64,000 nt of DNA from Rhizobium lentis (GCF_014200175.1 NZ_JACHBD010000011.1:124001-188000); one strand, 5' to 3'; shown: positions 53,564 through 62,968, counted from the stretch's first letter. Notes: generated by a model from the sequence alone, not told the origin. Translations and numbers: made by a program.

Positions 53564-55072
53564 TCACACCGACAGCCGGATCACATTATAGGACAGCGGC
53601 TTCAGCGGAGCACGCACCCGTCCGTCCTCGATTTTCGCGCTCTCGACCTTGGCGGGCACGACCGTCTCCGGCCGCCGCGCCGTGTTGACGGCCTCGAGAT
53701 CGCCATGGGTCATTTCCACCTGCTCGATCAGCCGGGCGCCGCCGAAGCCTTCCAGCCGCACGTCGAGATCGAGCGCCGTGTCCGGGTGGCGGTTGACGGC
53801 AAAGAAGGTGAGCGTCCTGCCGTCCTCGGAATGAACGGCCGAGACATCGAGATAGGGAACTTCGTTCTCCTCGTCGCTGTCATAGGTCGGGCCGTCGACG
53901 ACGAGCTGCAGCGCCGATCCGCGGCCATAGCGGGAGGCGTAGTAGAAGGGGTAATAGATCGTCTGGCGCCAGGCCGCACCGCCGTCCTCGGTCATGATCG
54001 GGGCGATGACGTTGACGAGCTGTGCGATGCAGGCGATCCGCACCCGGTCGGAGCGGCGGATAAAGGTGTTGAGGATGCCGCCGACCTGCAGCACGTCCTC
54101 GAAATTATAGATATCCTCAAGCAGATGCGGCGCATCCGGCCACTCGTCGCGCGCCAGGATCTCCTTGTCCTGCTGGTTGGAATGATACCAGACGTTCCAT
54201 TCGTCGAAGGAAATGCCGATCGTCTTCTTCGAGCGCTTCTTCGCCTTGATGTAGTCGATCACGCCGCCGATCGTGGTGATGTAGCGGTCGAGTTTCGTCG
54301 CCCGGGCGAGATAGTTCAGCGTGTTCTTCTCGCGGTTGGCGAAATACATATGCAGCGAGATATAGTCGGCGCTGTCATAGCACTGTTCCAGAACCTCGGC
54401 CTCCCACTGCGGATAGGTCTTCATGTCGGAATTGGAGGAGCCGCAGACGACGAGTTCGAGCGACTTGTCAAAGCCGCGCATGGCTTTCGCCGTCTCATCG
54501 GCCAGCCGGCCATATTCATAGGCCGATTTGTGGCCGACCTGCCAGGGGCCGTCCATCTCGTTGCCGAGGCACCACAGTTTCACGTCGTGCGGATTGGACC
54601 AGCCGTGTTTGCGGCGCAGGTCCGACCAGTAGGTGCCGCCGGGATGATTGCAATATTCCAGGAAATTGCGGGCGGCATCGAGGCCGCGTGATCCCAGATT
54701 GACCGCCAGCATCGGCTTGGTATTGGCCTTCTTGCACCAGTCGACGAATTCGTTGACGCCGATCTGGTTGGCTTCGCGGGTGCGCCAGGCAAGATCGAGG
54801 CGAACCGGGCGCTCCGAGCGCGGGCCGACGCCGTCTTCCCAATTATAGGCCGAGACGAAATTGCCGCCGGGATAGCGGCAGTAGGGTGTGTCGAGCTCGC
54901 GCACCAGATCGAGCACGTCACGGCGAAAGCCGTCCTCGTCGGCCGTCGGATGTCCTGGTTCGTAGATACCGCCATAGATCGCCCTGCCGAGATGCTCGAG
55001 AAACGAGCTGTACAGTCTGGCGTCAATGGTCGAGATGCGAAAATCGCGGTGGGCAACGACACTCGTCTTCAA
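53564..55072 (-). CDS. abfA: Alpha-L-arabinofuranosidase, family GH51
   Basis: 502 residues starting at TTG 55072, chosen because GGGAGGA lies a few bases upstream and the conserved start KTSVVAHRDF follows; an ATG at 55096 lies before that site. The catalytic acid/base is Glu172 in GNEMDGPW and the nucleophile Glu291 in SFDEWNVWYH. No signal peptide, so it acts in the cytoplasm on imported arabino-oligosaccharides, releasing L-arabinose. First gene of the leftward operon with the ABC transporter. Confidence 0.92.
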   Translation of the reverse strand: MKTSVVAHRDFRISTIDARLYSSFLEHLGRAIYGGIYEPGHPTADEDGFRRDVLDLVRELDTPYCRYPGGNFVSAYNWEDGVGPRSERPVRLDLAWRTREANQIGVNEFVDWCKKANTKPMLAVNLGSRGLDAARNFLEYCNHPGGTYWSDLRRKHGWSNPHDVKLWCLGNEMDGPWQVGHKSAYEYGRLADETAKAMRGFDKSLELVVCGSSNSDMKTYPQWEAEVLEQCYDSADYISLHMYFANREKNTLNYLARATKLDRYITTIGGVIDYIKAKKRSKKTIGISFDEWNVWYHSNQQDKEILARDEWPDAPHLLEDIYNFEDVLQVGGILNTFIRRSDRVRIACIAQLVNVIAPIMTEDGGAAWRQTIYYPFYYASRYGRGSALQLVVDGPTYDSDEENEVPYLDVSAVHSEDGRTLTFFAVNRHPDTALDLDVRLEGFGGARLIEQVEMTHGDLEAVNTARRPETVVPAKVESAKIEDGRVRAPLKPLSYNVIRLSV

Positions 55073-55234
55073 CGGATCCTCCCGTTTATGTATCAAGAAT
55101 TTTGTTTTCTTGCCTCTAACTTGATATCAGGAATCTCGTTCTGTCAACTGAGTGCCGCATTTAATCATACTAATGAGGATTATCCATAAAATCGTGAATT
55201 TACAACATGTTGATTAAAATTAGCGGGCACTAAA

Positions 55235-55273
55235 ATCGGAAATAAATGACTTTTTTAAATCAGGATATCCGAT
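55235..55273. promoter_or_regulatory. Possible regulator half-sites upstream of abfA
   Basis: ATCGGAA (55235-55241) and ATCCGAT (55267-55273) repeat, in opposite orientation, the arms found before the regulator gene (56221-56246). They lie about 160-200 bp before the abfA start in an AT-rich stretch. Confidence 0.3.
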
Positions 55274-55282
55274 ATGTTATTT

Positions 55283-56206
55283 TCAGACGTGCAGCCGCAT
55301 GATGATGTCGCGGCCGTGATTCCCAAAGCCGCGGCCAAAGATGTTGACCCCGCCGGTATGGCCGGCATTCTCGGCGATGCCGACGCGCAGCCGGATGGAC
55401 GAATGCTGGCCGAGAGCCAGGTCGCTAAGCGTGACATTCGATGCGGCGATGCCGTCGATGAAGGTGCCGCGGGTCGAGATCCGCCAGGTCTTCATCGTCC
55501 CGTATTGCGAACCCTCGAGCTTCCACCAGGCCGGCGTGAAGGCGCCGCGCTTGTCGCCGTAATCGCCCGGCGACGTCCAGGTGCCGATCGCCATGCCGTT
55601 GACCCAGAGCGTGATGTCGGAGGGCCAGTCCGGATTGGTGCCGGGCACCTCAGACGACAGCTCCAGCGAAAATTCGATCGCCCGAATTTCCTTGTTCAAC
55701 ACCTTGGCGTTGTTAGGAAATTTATATTCGACATAACCGCGGCCGAACCAGACGAGCCCCGCCTGCATGCGCTGCGGGTCGAGGAAATAGTCGGGCACAT
55801 CGAGCGGTCCGATGACGCTTTCGGTCGAGCAGAGACCGCAGGGCGCGTGCACGTCGCAGCTCGTATAGAGCCCCACCGGCATCTCGACCTCGATGATGTT
55901 GTTCGCCCGCTGCGCCGCACTTTCCTCGAAGCTGATCAGGATTTCACTATAGACCGCCGAGCAGATCTTCTGGTTGCCCCTGCGGGCCTTGGCCAGCCGG
56001 GCATCGACAAGTCCAGCATCTTCCAGGATCTGGATGCCGGTGGCAACGGTGGATTGCGGCAGGGAAAGCGTCTGGGCGATATCGTTGATGTTGAGCGGCC
56101 CCTTGGCGCAGAGCAGCTTGAGAATCTCGATCCGCGCCGGGGCAGAAAGCGCACGAATGGCGTCACTGTTCTCGCCGGCGGCGATCGTTAAAAACGAACG
56201 TTCCAT
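55283..56206 (-). CDS. ArsR-type transcriptional regulator of the arabinoside operon
   Basis: 307 residues from ATG 56206 (a second ATG is directly before, at 56209; GGGGG upstream). The N-terminus is a winged helix (AIRALSAPARIEILKLLCAK, then INDIAQTLSLPQSTVATGIQ). The remaining 200 residues form a beta-rich domain with several Cys (CDVHAPCGLCSTES), probably a ligand-binding sandwich. This is the architecture of ArsR-like sugar-response regulators in Rhizobiales. It lies directly upstream of, and in the same direction as, abfA. Confidence 0.8.
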   Translation of the reverse strand: MERSFLTIAAGENSDAIRALSAPARIEILKLLCAKGPLNINDIAQTLSLPQSTVATGIQILEDAGLVDARLAKARRGNQKICSAVYSEILISFEESAAQRANNIIEVEMPVGLYTSCDVHAPCGLCSTESVIGPLDVPDYFLDPQRMQAGLVWFGRGYVEYKFPNNAKVLNKEIRAIEFSLELSSEVPGTNPDWPSDITLWVNGMAIGTWTSPGDYGDKRGAFTPAWWKLEGSQYGTMKTWRISTRGTFIDGIAASNVTLSDLALGQHSSIRLRVGIAENAGHTGGVNIFGRGFGNHGRDIIMRLHV

Positions 56207-56220
56207 CATTCCCCCAATGA

Positions 56221-56246
56221 TTCCGATGAAATGATGTATATCGGAA
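56221..56246. promoter_or_regulatory. Inverted repeat before the arabinoside regulator gene
   Basis: TTCCGAT (56221-56227) and ATCGGAA (56240-56246), perfect 7-bp arms with a 12-bp spacer, 12 bp before the gene. Candidate autoregulatory operator. Confidence 0.45.
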
Positions 56247-56404
56247 ATTATGATGCATCAAGTAGGGGACTTGAAGTGACCGGAGGAATAATGCGACGCG
56301 GATCCCTATGGGAAGGACCCGCTGGCAGACCTGAATGAAGGTCGACTAGCAGCGGCTAGGTTTTGACAGCGCCCTCGGGATAATAGGGCCGCTCCATAGG
56401 CGGC

Positions 56405-56929
56405 CTATTTTGCGCTGCTTCGAACTTCCCCTGGAGTAATGTCGTGGGCATCCGAGGTGATGTCGGAAATGCGTTCGATCCATTGCCGGACATAGAGCTC
56501 CACGGCCTGCTTGCTCAAGCCGATTTGAATCGCACGATACGGTTTCGGCTGAAGTTGCAAGCCCCTATCGGGGTCCCACTGGATGCGCACGGGGGTAGTC
56601 TCTTTGACGCGCAGCCATTCGTCCTTGCTCATTGATGCGTCGGGATGGCTCTGGCAGCTATGTTTCAAGGCCCACTCAAAGCCTTCGCGCGAAATATCAA
56701 TCGCCAAAATACGGGCTTGCCCGACATCCTTCAGGCCCCATCCTGCGCGATACATCATCCACAGGAATGAAGGCTTGATCCAGGTCATGCGATCTATCTT
56801 AAAGGGCGGCGAAGCGAATGTGCCCTGACGCAGAGCCGCATCGGCGATCTGGTCGCTATAGGCTTGATACACCCGGATCGTTTATTCGTCGTAGACGGCT
56901 CGAATTTGATGTTCTGGAATCAGGTTCAT
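56405..56929 (-). pseudogene. DUF4291 gene interrupted by a nonsense codon
   Basis: From ATG 56929 the frame reads MNLIPEHQIRAVYDE, then TAA (56882-56884), then continues in the same frame as TIRVYQAYSDQIADAAL to a normal end at 56405. The later part has the DUF4291 signature FKIDRMTWIKPSFLWMMYRAGWG and a conserved C-terminal half. A single change (such as CAA to TAA) broke codon 16. A GTG at 56872 could restart translation and give a 155-residue protein without the conserved first strand. DUF4291 proteins have no established function. Confidence 0.8.
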
Positions 56930-57285
56930 CGGCCTCACTTAACAGATCTGGCTTCGGGAGCTGACCCGCGGCCGAATTTTCATCAGCGGCGATCAGCGCC
57001 TCGGCGGTGTGATTACGCCAGATGGCGAGGTGTAAGCAACCGGCGGAAATTCGAGGCCTTCCATCTTGCTCGGAGTTGCGTAAGTGGTTTTAGCAATGGT
57101 TGATGCATCAATAGGTGCGCTGCAAGCAATCGGGGGGAGGACAACGCTTTCATCGTTGCGCGGCGTTGGAGCCGGTCGCGACGATGCGGCATAATCAGGC
57201 GGAGCTGGCATCTGAGCGATCAATGTCGCCGAGATCGTTGTAATCCTTAGCCATTCAGTGGTAAGGCGGCGGTCGAAATTCTTCA

Positions 57286-57522
57286 ATGCCTGCGCCACCG
57301 CCTCCGGGTGTAAATCGGCATCCGTCAAGTGGCGACGGTGTCGCTGCCTATGGTGCCCGCCAGTCTTTGTCGGTCGATCATACCCAGTACGAGACGACCT
57401 CGATCATACGCCTCATCACTGGATCTGTCCTGCCGGGTATCGTCGCCCGCGACAAGGCGCTGAGCGATAATGGCCGTCCACCGATGGGCGACCTGACCGC
57501 CGCACTCGACCTGACGCATTAA
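57286..57522 (+). pseudogene. C-terminal remnant of a phosphoesterase (acid phosphatase AcpA type)
   Basis: The frame gives SVDHTQYETTSIIRLITGSV directly joined to LPGIVARDKALS and PMGDLTAALDLTH. This is the end of the phosphoesterase/phospholipase-C family, in which DHTQYDTTSI stands a few residues before a LPG-containing tail. The segment between SIIRLIT and LPG is shorter than expected, and everything N-terminal of about base 57330 is not family-like. So it is a broken tail with an internal deletion. Low but real similarity by memory of the family. Confidence 0.5.
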
Positions 57523-57571
57523 CCGCTGCGAGCGACTCCGGCAAACGGGGCCGCTCGCTTTAAACCTGCCG

Positions 57572-58330
57572 TCAACGGTGCAGGAGCGGCCGCAATGCGG
57601 CCTGCGTTTCCTTCAGCATTGGCAAATAGCGCGCCTTCATCTCCGCCGCCGGGACGAGGGCGGCCGGCGCGCCGATATTGATCGCCGCGACCGTTACGCC
57701 GCGGTCGTTCTCCACGGGCACGGCGATCGAGCAGAGACCGAGTTCGAGCTCCTGATCGATGACGGCGTAGCCTTCGGCGCGCACGCGCCGGAATTCGGCA
57801 ATGAGTTCCTCGGGATCGGTCTTGGTATTCGCTGTGTTTTGCCTCAGCTCGCTGCGGGCAAGGATGGCGCGGGCCTCGCTTTCGGGAAGAGCTGCGAGCA
57901 GCACGCGGCCCATCGAGGCGCAATAGGCCGGCAGGCGGCTGCCCGGGGTGAGATTGATTGACATGACCCGTCGTTGCGAGGCCCGGGCGACATAGACGAT
58001 TTCGATGCCGTCGAGCACGGAGGCCGAGGCGCTCTGGCCGGCGCGTTCCGAGAGATGATCGAGATGCGGCTGCAACAGCGCCGGCAACGGCGTCGCTGAG
58101 AGATAGGCATGGCCGAGCCGCAGGATCTTCGGCGTCAGGGTGAAGAACTTACCGTCATAATCGGCATAGCCGAGTTCGGCGAGCGTCAGCAGCGAGCGGC
58201 GCACGGTGGCGCGGTCGAGATCCGTCAGCTTCGAAGCTTCGGCAATGGAAAGCCGCTGCCGCGTCTCGCCGAAGGCTTCGATGACTTTCAGGCCGCGGGC
58301 AAAGCCGCTGACGAAATCGGTTTCACGCAT
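57572..58330 (-). CDS. pcaR: IclR-family regulator of the pca genes
   Basis: 252 residues from ATG 58330 (TTGGAAC upstream). An N-terminal winged helix (LSIAEASKLTDLDRATVRRSL) and a C-terminal effector domain (GQSASASVLDGIEIVYVARA, YCASMGRVLLAALPE, then GLCSIAVPVENDRGVTVAAI). It is divergent from pcaIJF. In Agrobacterium and rhizobia an IclR protein, PcaR, activates pcaIJ/pcaF in response to beta-ketoadipate; position supports the same role. Confidence 0.82.
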   Translation of the reverse strand: MRETDFVSGFARGLKVIEAFGETRQRLSIAEASKLTDLDRATVRRSLLTLAELGYADYDGKFFTLTPKILRLGHAYLSATPLPALLQPHLDHLSERAGQSASASVLDGIEIVYVARASQRRVMSINLTPGSRLPAYCASMGRVLLAALPESEARAILARSELRQNTANTKTDPEELIAEFRRVRAEGYAVIDQELELGLCSIAVPVENDRGVTVAAINIGAPAALVPAAEMKARYLPMLKETQAALRPLLHR

Positions 58331-58360
58331 GGGTTCCAATCTCAAATCGATGTTGGGATC

Positions 58361-58397
58361 ATGTGCGATATATGAACAAATGTCAAATATCGCACAT
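58361..58397. promoter_or_regulatory. Long inverted repeat between pcaR and pcaI
   Basis: ATGTGCGATAT (58361-58371) and ATATCGCACAT (58387-58397) are perfect 11-bp arms with a 15-bp spacer, 30 bp from the pcaR start and about 95 bp before pcaI. This is the best PcaR operator candidate. Confidence 0.65.
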
Positions 58398-58492
58398 ATG
58401 ATCTTGCAGAATGCCCCTGCTACGCTTTATCTCTGAACAAGAGGACGGCACAGGCAGGCGTCTGGCCGATCGAGTCAAGGAGATATCCGGCA

Positions 58493-59200
58493 ATGGACAA
58501 GACAGTCGGGAGCACGGCAGAGGCTGTCTCCGAGATTGGCGACGGCGCGACCGTCATGATCGGTGGTTTCGGCGGTTCGGGCGCGCCGATCGAATTGATC
58601 CACGCCTTGATCGACAAGGGTTGCAAGGATCTCACCGTCATCAACAACAATGCCGGCAACGGCCGTATCGGCATCGCGGCGATGATCGATGCCGGCATGA
58701 TCAGAAAGATGATCTGCTCGTTCCCGCGCTCGTCGGATCCGCGCGCCTTCACCGACAAATATCTGGCCGGCGAAATCGAGCTCGAACTGGTGCCGCAGGG
58801 AACGCTTGCCGAGCGCATCCGCGCCGGTGGGGCCGGCATTCCGGCCTTTTACACGCCGACGGCCTATGGCACCGAACTCGCCGAGGGCAAGGTCATCGCC
58901 GAATTCGACGGCCGCCATTATGTGCAGGAACGCTGGCTGAAGGCCGATTTCGCCATCGTCAAGGCCGCGGTCGGCGACACACACGGCAACCTCACCTACA
59001 ACAAGGCCGGCCGCAATTTCAATCCGCTGATGTGCATGGCGGCGGCGAAAACCATTGTCCAGGTTTCGTCGATCGTGCCGGCCGGCGGCATCGATCCCGA
59101 GCATGTGGTGACCCCCGGCATCTTCGTCGACCGCGTCGTCGCCGTTGCCAATCCGCAGCAGGAAGAAGAGCTCATTCGAGCCGGAGTGGCCTACGTATGA
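58493..59200 (+). CDS. pcaI: 3-oxoadipate CoA-transferase, subunit A
   Basis: 235 residues; AAGGAGAT precedes the ATG. Subunit A of the CoA-transferase family I: DGATVMIGGFGGSGAPIELI and the segment LVPQGTLAERIRAGGAGIPAFYTPT. With PcaJ it moves CoA from succinyl-CoA to beta-ketoadipate, the penultimate step in breakdown of protocatechuate and catechol. The stop overlaps the pcaJ start (ATGA). Confidence 0.92.
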   Translation: MDKTVGSTAEAVSEIGDGATVMIGGFGGSGAPIELIHALIDKGCKDLTVINNNAGNGRIGIAAMIDAGMIRKMICSFPRSSDPRAFTDKYLAGEIELELVPQGTLAERIRAGGAGIPAFYTPTAYGTELAEGKVIAEFDGRHYVQERWLKADFAIVKAAVGDTHGNLTYNKAGRNFNPLMCMAAAKTIVQVSSIVPAGGIDPEHVVTPGIFVDRVVAVANPQQEEELIRAGVAYV

Positions 59201-59886
59201 CCGTCGATACCAGAGAAGACATCAAGCTTTCCAATGCGCAGATCGCCTGGCGCGCCGCCCAGGACATCGCCGACGGCGCCTATGTGAACCTCGGCATCGG
59301 GTTTCCGGAAATGGTCGCCCGTTATCAGCCGCCCGGCCGCCAAGCGATCTTTCATACCGAAAACGGCATCCTTAATTTCGGCGAGCCTCCGGCGGAAGGT
59401 GAAGAAGACTGGGATCTGATCAATGCCGGCAAGAAGGCGGTGACGCTGAAGCCGGGCGCTGCCTTCTTCCACCACGCCGACAGTTTCGCCATGGTGCGTG
59501 GCGGCCATCTCGACGTCGCCATCCTTGGTGCATATCAGGTCGCGCAGAATGGCGATCTCGCCAACTGGCGGGTGGGCAGTAAGGGCGTCCCTGCTGTCGG
59601 CGGCGCCATGGATCTCGTGCACGGCGCCAAGCAGGTCTGCGTCATCACCGAGCACGTCACCAAGACGGGCGAGCCGAAGCTGGTGGAGAAATGCACATTC
59701 CCGCTGACCGGCGTGGCCTGCATCACCCGGGTCTACACCAGCCACGCTGTCATCGACATCGTCGATGGCCGCTTTGTCCTACGCGAAAAGCTGGCCGCCA
59801 TGTCTGAGGAGGAATTGCAGGCGATGACGGGTGCCCCGCTTCATGTCGAAGGGCCGGTTGCCGATCTCGTCGTTCCGAAACTCTAA
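59197..59886 (+). CDS. pcaJ: 3-oxoadipate CoA-transferase, subunit B
   Basis: 229 residues from ATG 59197. Catalytic Glu55 stands in FHTENGILNFG, the position that forms the glutamyl-CoA intermediate. Start coupled to pcaI; 10 bp to pcaF. Confidence 0.92.
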   Translation: MTVDTREDIKLSNAQIAWRAAQDIADGAYVNLGIGFPEMVARYQPPGRQAIFHTENGILNFGEPPAEGEEDWDLINAGKKAVTLKPGAAFFHHADSFAMVRGGHLDVAILGAYQVAQNGDLANWRVGSKGVPAVGGAMDLVHGAKQVCVITEHVTKTGEPKLVEKCTFPLTGVACITRVYTSHAVIDIVDGRFVLREKLAAMSEEELQAMTGAPLHVEGPVADLVVPKL

Positions 59887-59896
59887 AGGAAAAGCC

Positions 59897-61102
59897 ATGA
59901 CCGAAGCCTTTATCTGCGACTATGTCAGGACGCCGATCGGCCGCTTCGCCGGCTCGCTCTCGCAGGTGCGCGCCGACGATCTCGGCGCCATCCCGCTGAA
60001 GGCGCTGATGCAGCGCAACGGCGCCGTCGACTGGGAAGCCGTCGACGACGTTATTTTCGGCTGCGCCAACCAGGCGGGTGAGGACAACCGCAATGTCGCG
60101 CGCATGTCGGCGCTCTTGGCCGGCCTGCCGATCGCGGTGCCGGGCACGACGATCAACCGGCTGTGCGGCTCCGGCATGGATGCGGTGATCACGGCTGCAC
60201 GCGCCATCCGCGCCGGCGAGGCCGAACTGATGATCGCCGGCGGCGTCGAAAGCATGTCACGCGCGCCCTTCGTCATGCCGAAGGCCGAGACGGCCTTTTC
60301 GCGCGTGGCCGAAATTCACGACACCACGATCGGCTGGCGTTTCGTCAATCCTGTGATGAAGAAGCAGTATGGCGTCGATTCCATGCCGGAGACCGGCGAA
60401 AACGTCGCCGCGGATTATCATGTCAGCCGCGAGGACCAAGATGCCTTTGCGGTGCGCAGCCAGGCCAAGGCCGCCGCCGCCCAGGCAAGCGGACGTCTGG
60501 CGAAGGAGATTACCCCGGTCACTATTCCGCAGCGAAAGGGCGATCCCGTCGTCGTCGACAGGGACGAGCATCCGCGCGCGACGACGTTGGAAGCGCTGGC
60601 GAAACTTGCCACACCTTTCAAGAAAGAGGGGGGCACGGTCACCGCAGGCAATGCCTCCGGCGTCAATGACGGCGCGGCGGCGCTGATTGTCGCTTCGCAA
60701 GCGGCGGCGCGGAAATACGGCCTGACACCGATCGCCCGCATTCTCGGCGGCGCCACCGCCGCGGTTCCGCCTCGCGTCATGGGCATCGGCCCGATCCCGG
60801 CCTCGCGCAAGCTGATGGCCCGGCTCGGCATGACCCAGGAACAGTTCGACGTCATCGAACTCAACGAGGCCTTTGCCAGCCAGGGGCTGGCGGTGCTGCG
60901 CGCGCTCGGCATCGCCGATGACGATCAGCGGGTCAATCGGAATGGCGGCGCGATCGCGCTCGGCCATCCCCTGGGTATGTCGGGCGCCCGCATCACCGGC
61001 ACGGCGGCGCTCGAGCTTGTGGAGACCGGCGGAAAATATTCGCTGTCGACGATGTGCATCGGCGTCGGTCAGGGCATTGCGATCGCGCTCGAAAGGGCTT
61101 GA
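59897..61102 (+). CDS. pcaF: 3-oxoadipyl-CoA thiolase
   Basis: 401 residues from ATG 59897 (AAAGGA upstream); an upstream open stretch lies in pcaJ. Thiolase catalytic residues: Cys90 in NRLCGSG, His357 in GHPLGMSG, Cys387 in CIGVGQG. It cleaves beta-ketoadipyl-CoA to succinyl-CoA and acetyl-CoA, the last step of the pathway. Confidence 0.93.
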   Translation: MTEAFICDYVRTPIGRFAGSLSQVRADDLGAIPLKALMQRNGAVDWEAVDDVIFGCANQAGEDNRNVARMSALLAGLPIAVPGTTINRLCGSGMDAVITAARAIRAGEAELMIAGGVESMSRAPFVMPKAETAFSRVAEIHDTTIGWRFVNPVMKKQYGVDSMPETGENVAADYHVSREDQDAFAVRSQAKAAAAQASGRLAKEITPVTIPQRKGDPVVVDRDEHPRATTLEALAKLATPFKKEGGTVTAGNASGVNDGAAALIVASQAAARKYGLTPIARILGGATAAVPPRVMGIGPIPASRKLMARLGMTQEQFDVIELNEAFASQGLAVLRALGIADDDQRVNRNGGAIALGHPLGMSGARITGTAALELVETGGKYSLSTMCIGVGQGIAIALERA

Positions 61103-61144
61103 CACGCCGTTGCGCGCCGCGTCGTGCTTCGATAGAAACCGGGC

Positions 61145-61627
61145 ATGCTGATCCGACCTGCGAACAACGACGACCGAAGTGCCATCTGGAGGATCATCGG
61201 ACCGACGATCCGTGCCGGCGAGACCTATGCGCTCGACCGCGATCTCTCGGAAGCCGATGCGCTCGCCTACTGGATGGGGCCGGACAGCGAGACCTTCGTC
61301 GCTGAAGAGGATGGCGTCATCCTCGGCACCTATTATATCAAGGCCAATCAGGCCGGCGGCGGGCGCCATGTCTGCAATTGCGGCTACATGACCGATCCTG
61401 CCGCGAGCGGCCGTGGCGTCGCCCGCCGCATGCACGAACATTCGCTGGAGCATGCCCGCGCCAGGGGCTTCCGGGCCATGCAGTTCAATTTCGTTGTCAG
61501 CAACAATCGCCGCGCCGTTGCGCTTTGGCAATCGCTCGGCTTCGAGATCGTCGGCCGGCTTCCCGCCGTCTTCCTCCATCCGACCGAAGGTTATGTCGAC
61601 GCACTGGTAATGTTTCGAACCCTGTAG
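61145..61627 (+). CDS. GNAT-family N-acetyltransferase
   Basis: 160 residues. GNAT order: MLIRPANNDDRSAIWRIIGP, then YYIKANQAGGGRHVCNCGYM, acetyl-CoA loop SGRGVARRMHEHSLEHARARG, and C-terminal FNFVVSNNRRAVALWQSLGF. Substrate unknown. It starts 42 bp after pcaF, so it may be read with that operon by chance or for expression only. Confidence 0.87.
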   Translation: MLIRPANNDDRSAIWRIIGPTIRAGETYALDRDLSEADALAYWMGPDSETFVAEEDGVILGTYYIKANQAGGGRHVCNCGYMTDPAASGRGVARRMHEHSLEHARARGFRAMQFNFVVSNNRRAVALWQSLGFEIVGRLPAVFLHPTEGYVDALVMFRTL

Positions 61628-61753
61628 GATCGTACGGAAAAAAAGATGTGACGGCGCTGTCGAAATTGCAACGGTCCAAACGTCTTTGATCGTAGGCGAG
61701 ATGCGGCCGGCCGCATGCCTCGCGATCACTCCGTCGGCAGGGAGGTTTAAGCC

Positions 61754-62968
61754 ATGGGTGTTTCCTATCGTTGGGTCATCGTCGCCGTCGGCGCTTTGAT
61801 GTCGTGCGTGGCAATCGGCGCGATGTTCTCGCTGGCAATTTTTCAGGAACCGATCGCCAGCGCGACCGGCTGGTCGCATGTCGGGATTGCCAGCGCGATG
61901 ACGCTGAATTTCATCGTCATGGGCATCGGCGGCTTCCTCTGGGGTGCTGCCAGCGACCGCTTTGGTCCGCGGATCGTCGTGATGATCGGATCCGTGCTGC
62001 TCGGTCTGGCGCTGGTGCTCGCGAGCCGCGCTGACACGCTCATGCAATTCCAGCTGACCTACGGCATGCTCGTCGGATCGGCCGCCAGCGCCTTTTTCGC
62101 GCCGATGATCGCGGCGACGACCGCCTGGTTCGACGAAAACCGCGGGCTTGCCGTGTCGCTCGTCTCCGCCGGCATGGGCGTGGCGCCGATGACCATCTCG
62201 CCTTTCGCGCGCTGGCTTATTTCCGCATATGAATGGCGTCCCGCCATGCTGATCATCGGCATTGCCGTATGGGTTCTGCTGCTGCCTGCTGCCTTTCTGG
62301 TTCGGCGTCCGCCTGCTTCTGCCGCTGAAACCGATACCGAGTTCGCGGTCGATGGTGCCCGGCCACAGCTGTCGAAGGTCTTCCGCTCGCCGCAATTCAT
62401 CGTGCTCGGCCTGACCTTCTTTGCCTGCTGCGCCGCCCATTCCGGGCCGATCTTCCACATGGTGAACTATGCGACGATCTGCGGCGTCGCCCCGATGGCC
62501 GCCGTCAGCATCTACAGCGTCGAGGGCCTGGCCGGGCTCGGCGGTCGGCTGCTCTATGGCAGCCTCGCCGACAGGATTGGCGTGAAGCCGGTTCTGGTTG
62601 CCGGATTGCTGGTACAGGCGGCGGCGCTCGCGACCTACCTCCTCGTCAGTAGGCTCGGCGAATTCTACGCGCTCGCCATCATTTTCGGCAGCGCCTATGG
62701 CGGCGTGATGCCGCTCTATGCCGTCCTGGCGCGGGAATATTTCGGACAGCGCATCATCGGCACTGTCCTTGGCGCGGCGACGATGCTCTCCAGCCTCGGC
62801 ATGGCCTTCGGCCCTCTGATCGGCGGCTGGATCTTCGACACTTTCGCCAATTATTCCTGGCTGTTCATCGGCTCCGCGATGGTTGGGCTGGGTGCGGCGG
62901 CGATCGCGCTCGCCTTCCCGCCACTCGCCCGCCTGAAGCCGCAGCCGGCTTTTGACGTGTCTTCCTAA
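61754..62968 (+). CDS. Major facilitator superfamily transporter
   Basis: 404 residues, 12 predicted membrane helices; GGGAGG precedes the ATG. The MFS motif between helices 2 and 3 is present as GAASDRFGPRIVV and again as GSLADRIGVKPVL. Closest in style to oxalate/formate or monocarboxylate antiporter-like MFS proteins. The cargo cannot be read; aromatic acids would fit the neighbourhood. Confidence 0.88.
   Translation: MGVSYRWVIVAVGALMSCVAIGAMFSLAIFQEPIASATGWSHVGIASAMTLNFIVMGIGGFLWGAASDRFGPRIVVMIGSVLLGLALVLASRADTLMQFQLTYGMLVGSAASAFFAPMIAATTAWFDENRGLAVSLVSAGMGVAPMTISPFARWLISAYEWRPAMLIIGIAVWVLLLPAAFLVRRPPASAAETDTEFAVDGARPQLSKVFRSPQFIVLGLTFFACCAAHSGPIFHMVNYATICGVAPMAAVSIYSVEGLAGLGGRLLYGSLADRIGVKPVLVAGLLVQAAALATYLLVSRLGEFYALAIIFGSAYGGVMPLYAVLAREYFGQRIIGTVLGAATMLSSLGMAFGPLIGGWIFDTFANYSWLFIGSAMVGLGAAAIALAFPPLARLKPQPAFDVSS

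Noticed and set aside
56993-57328. Leftward 111-codon open frame
   Set aside because: No ribosome site, low-complexity Pro/Ala/Ser composition, and it overlaps the region of decayed genes; not supported as a gene.
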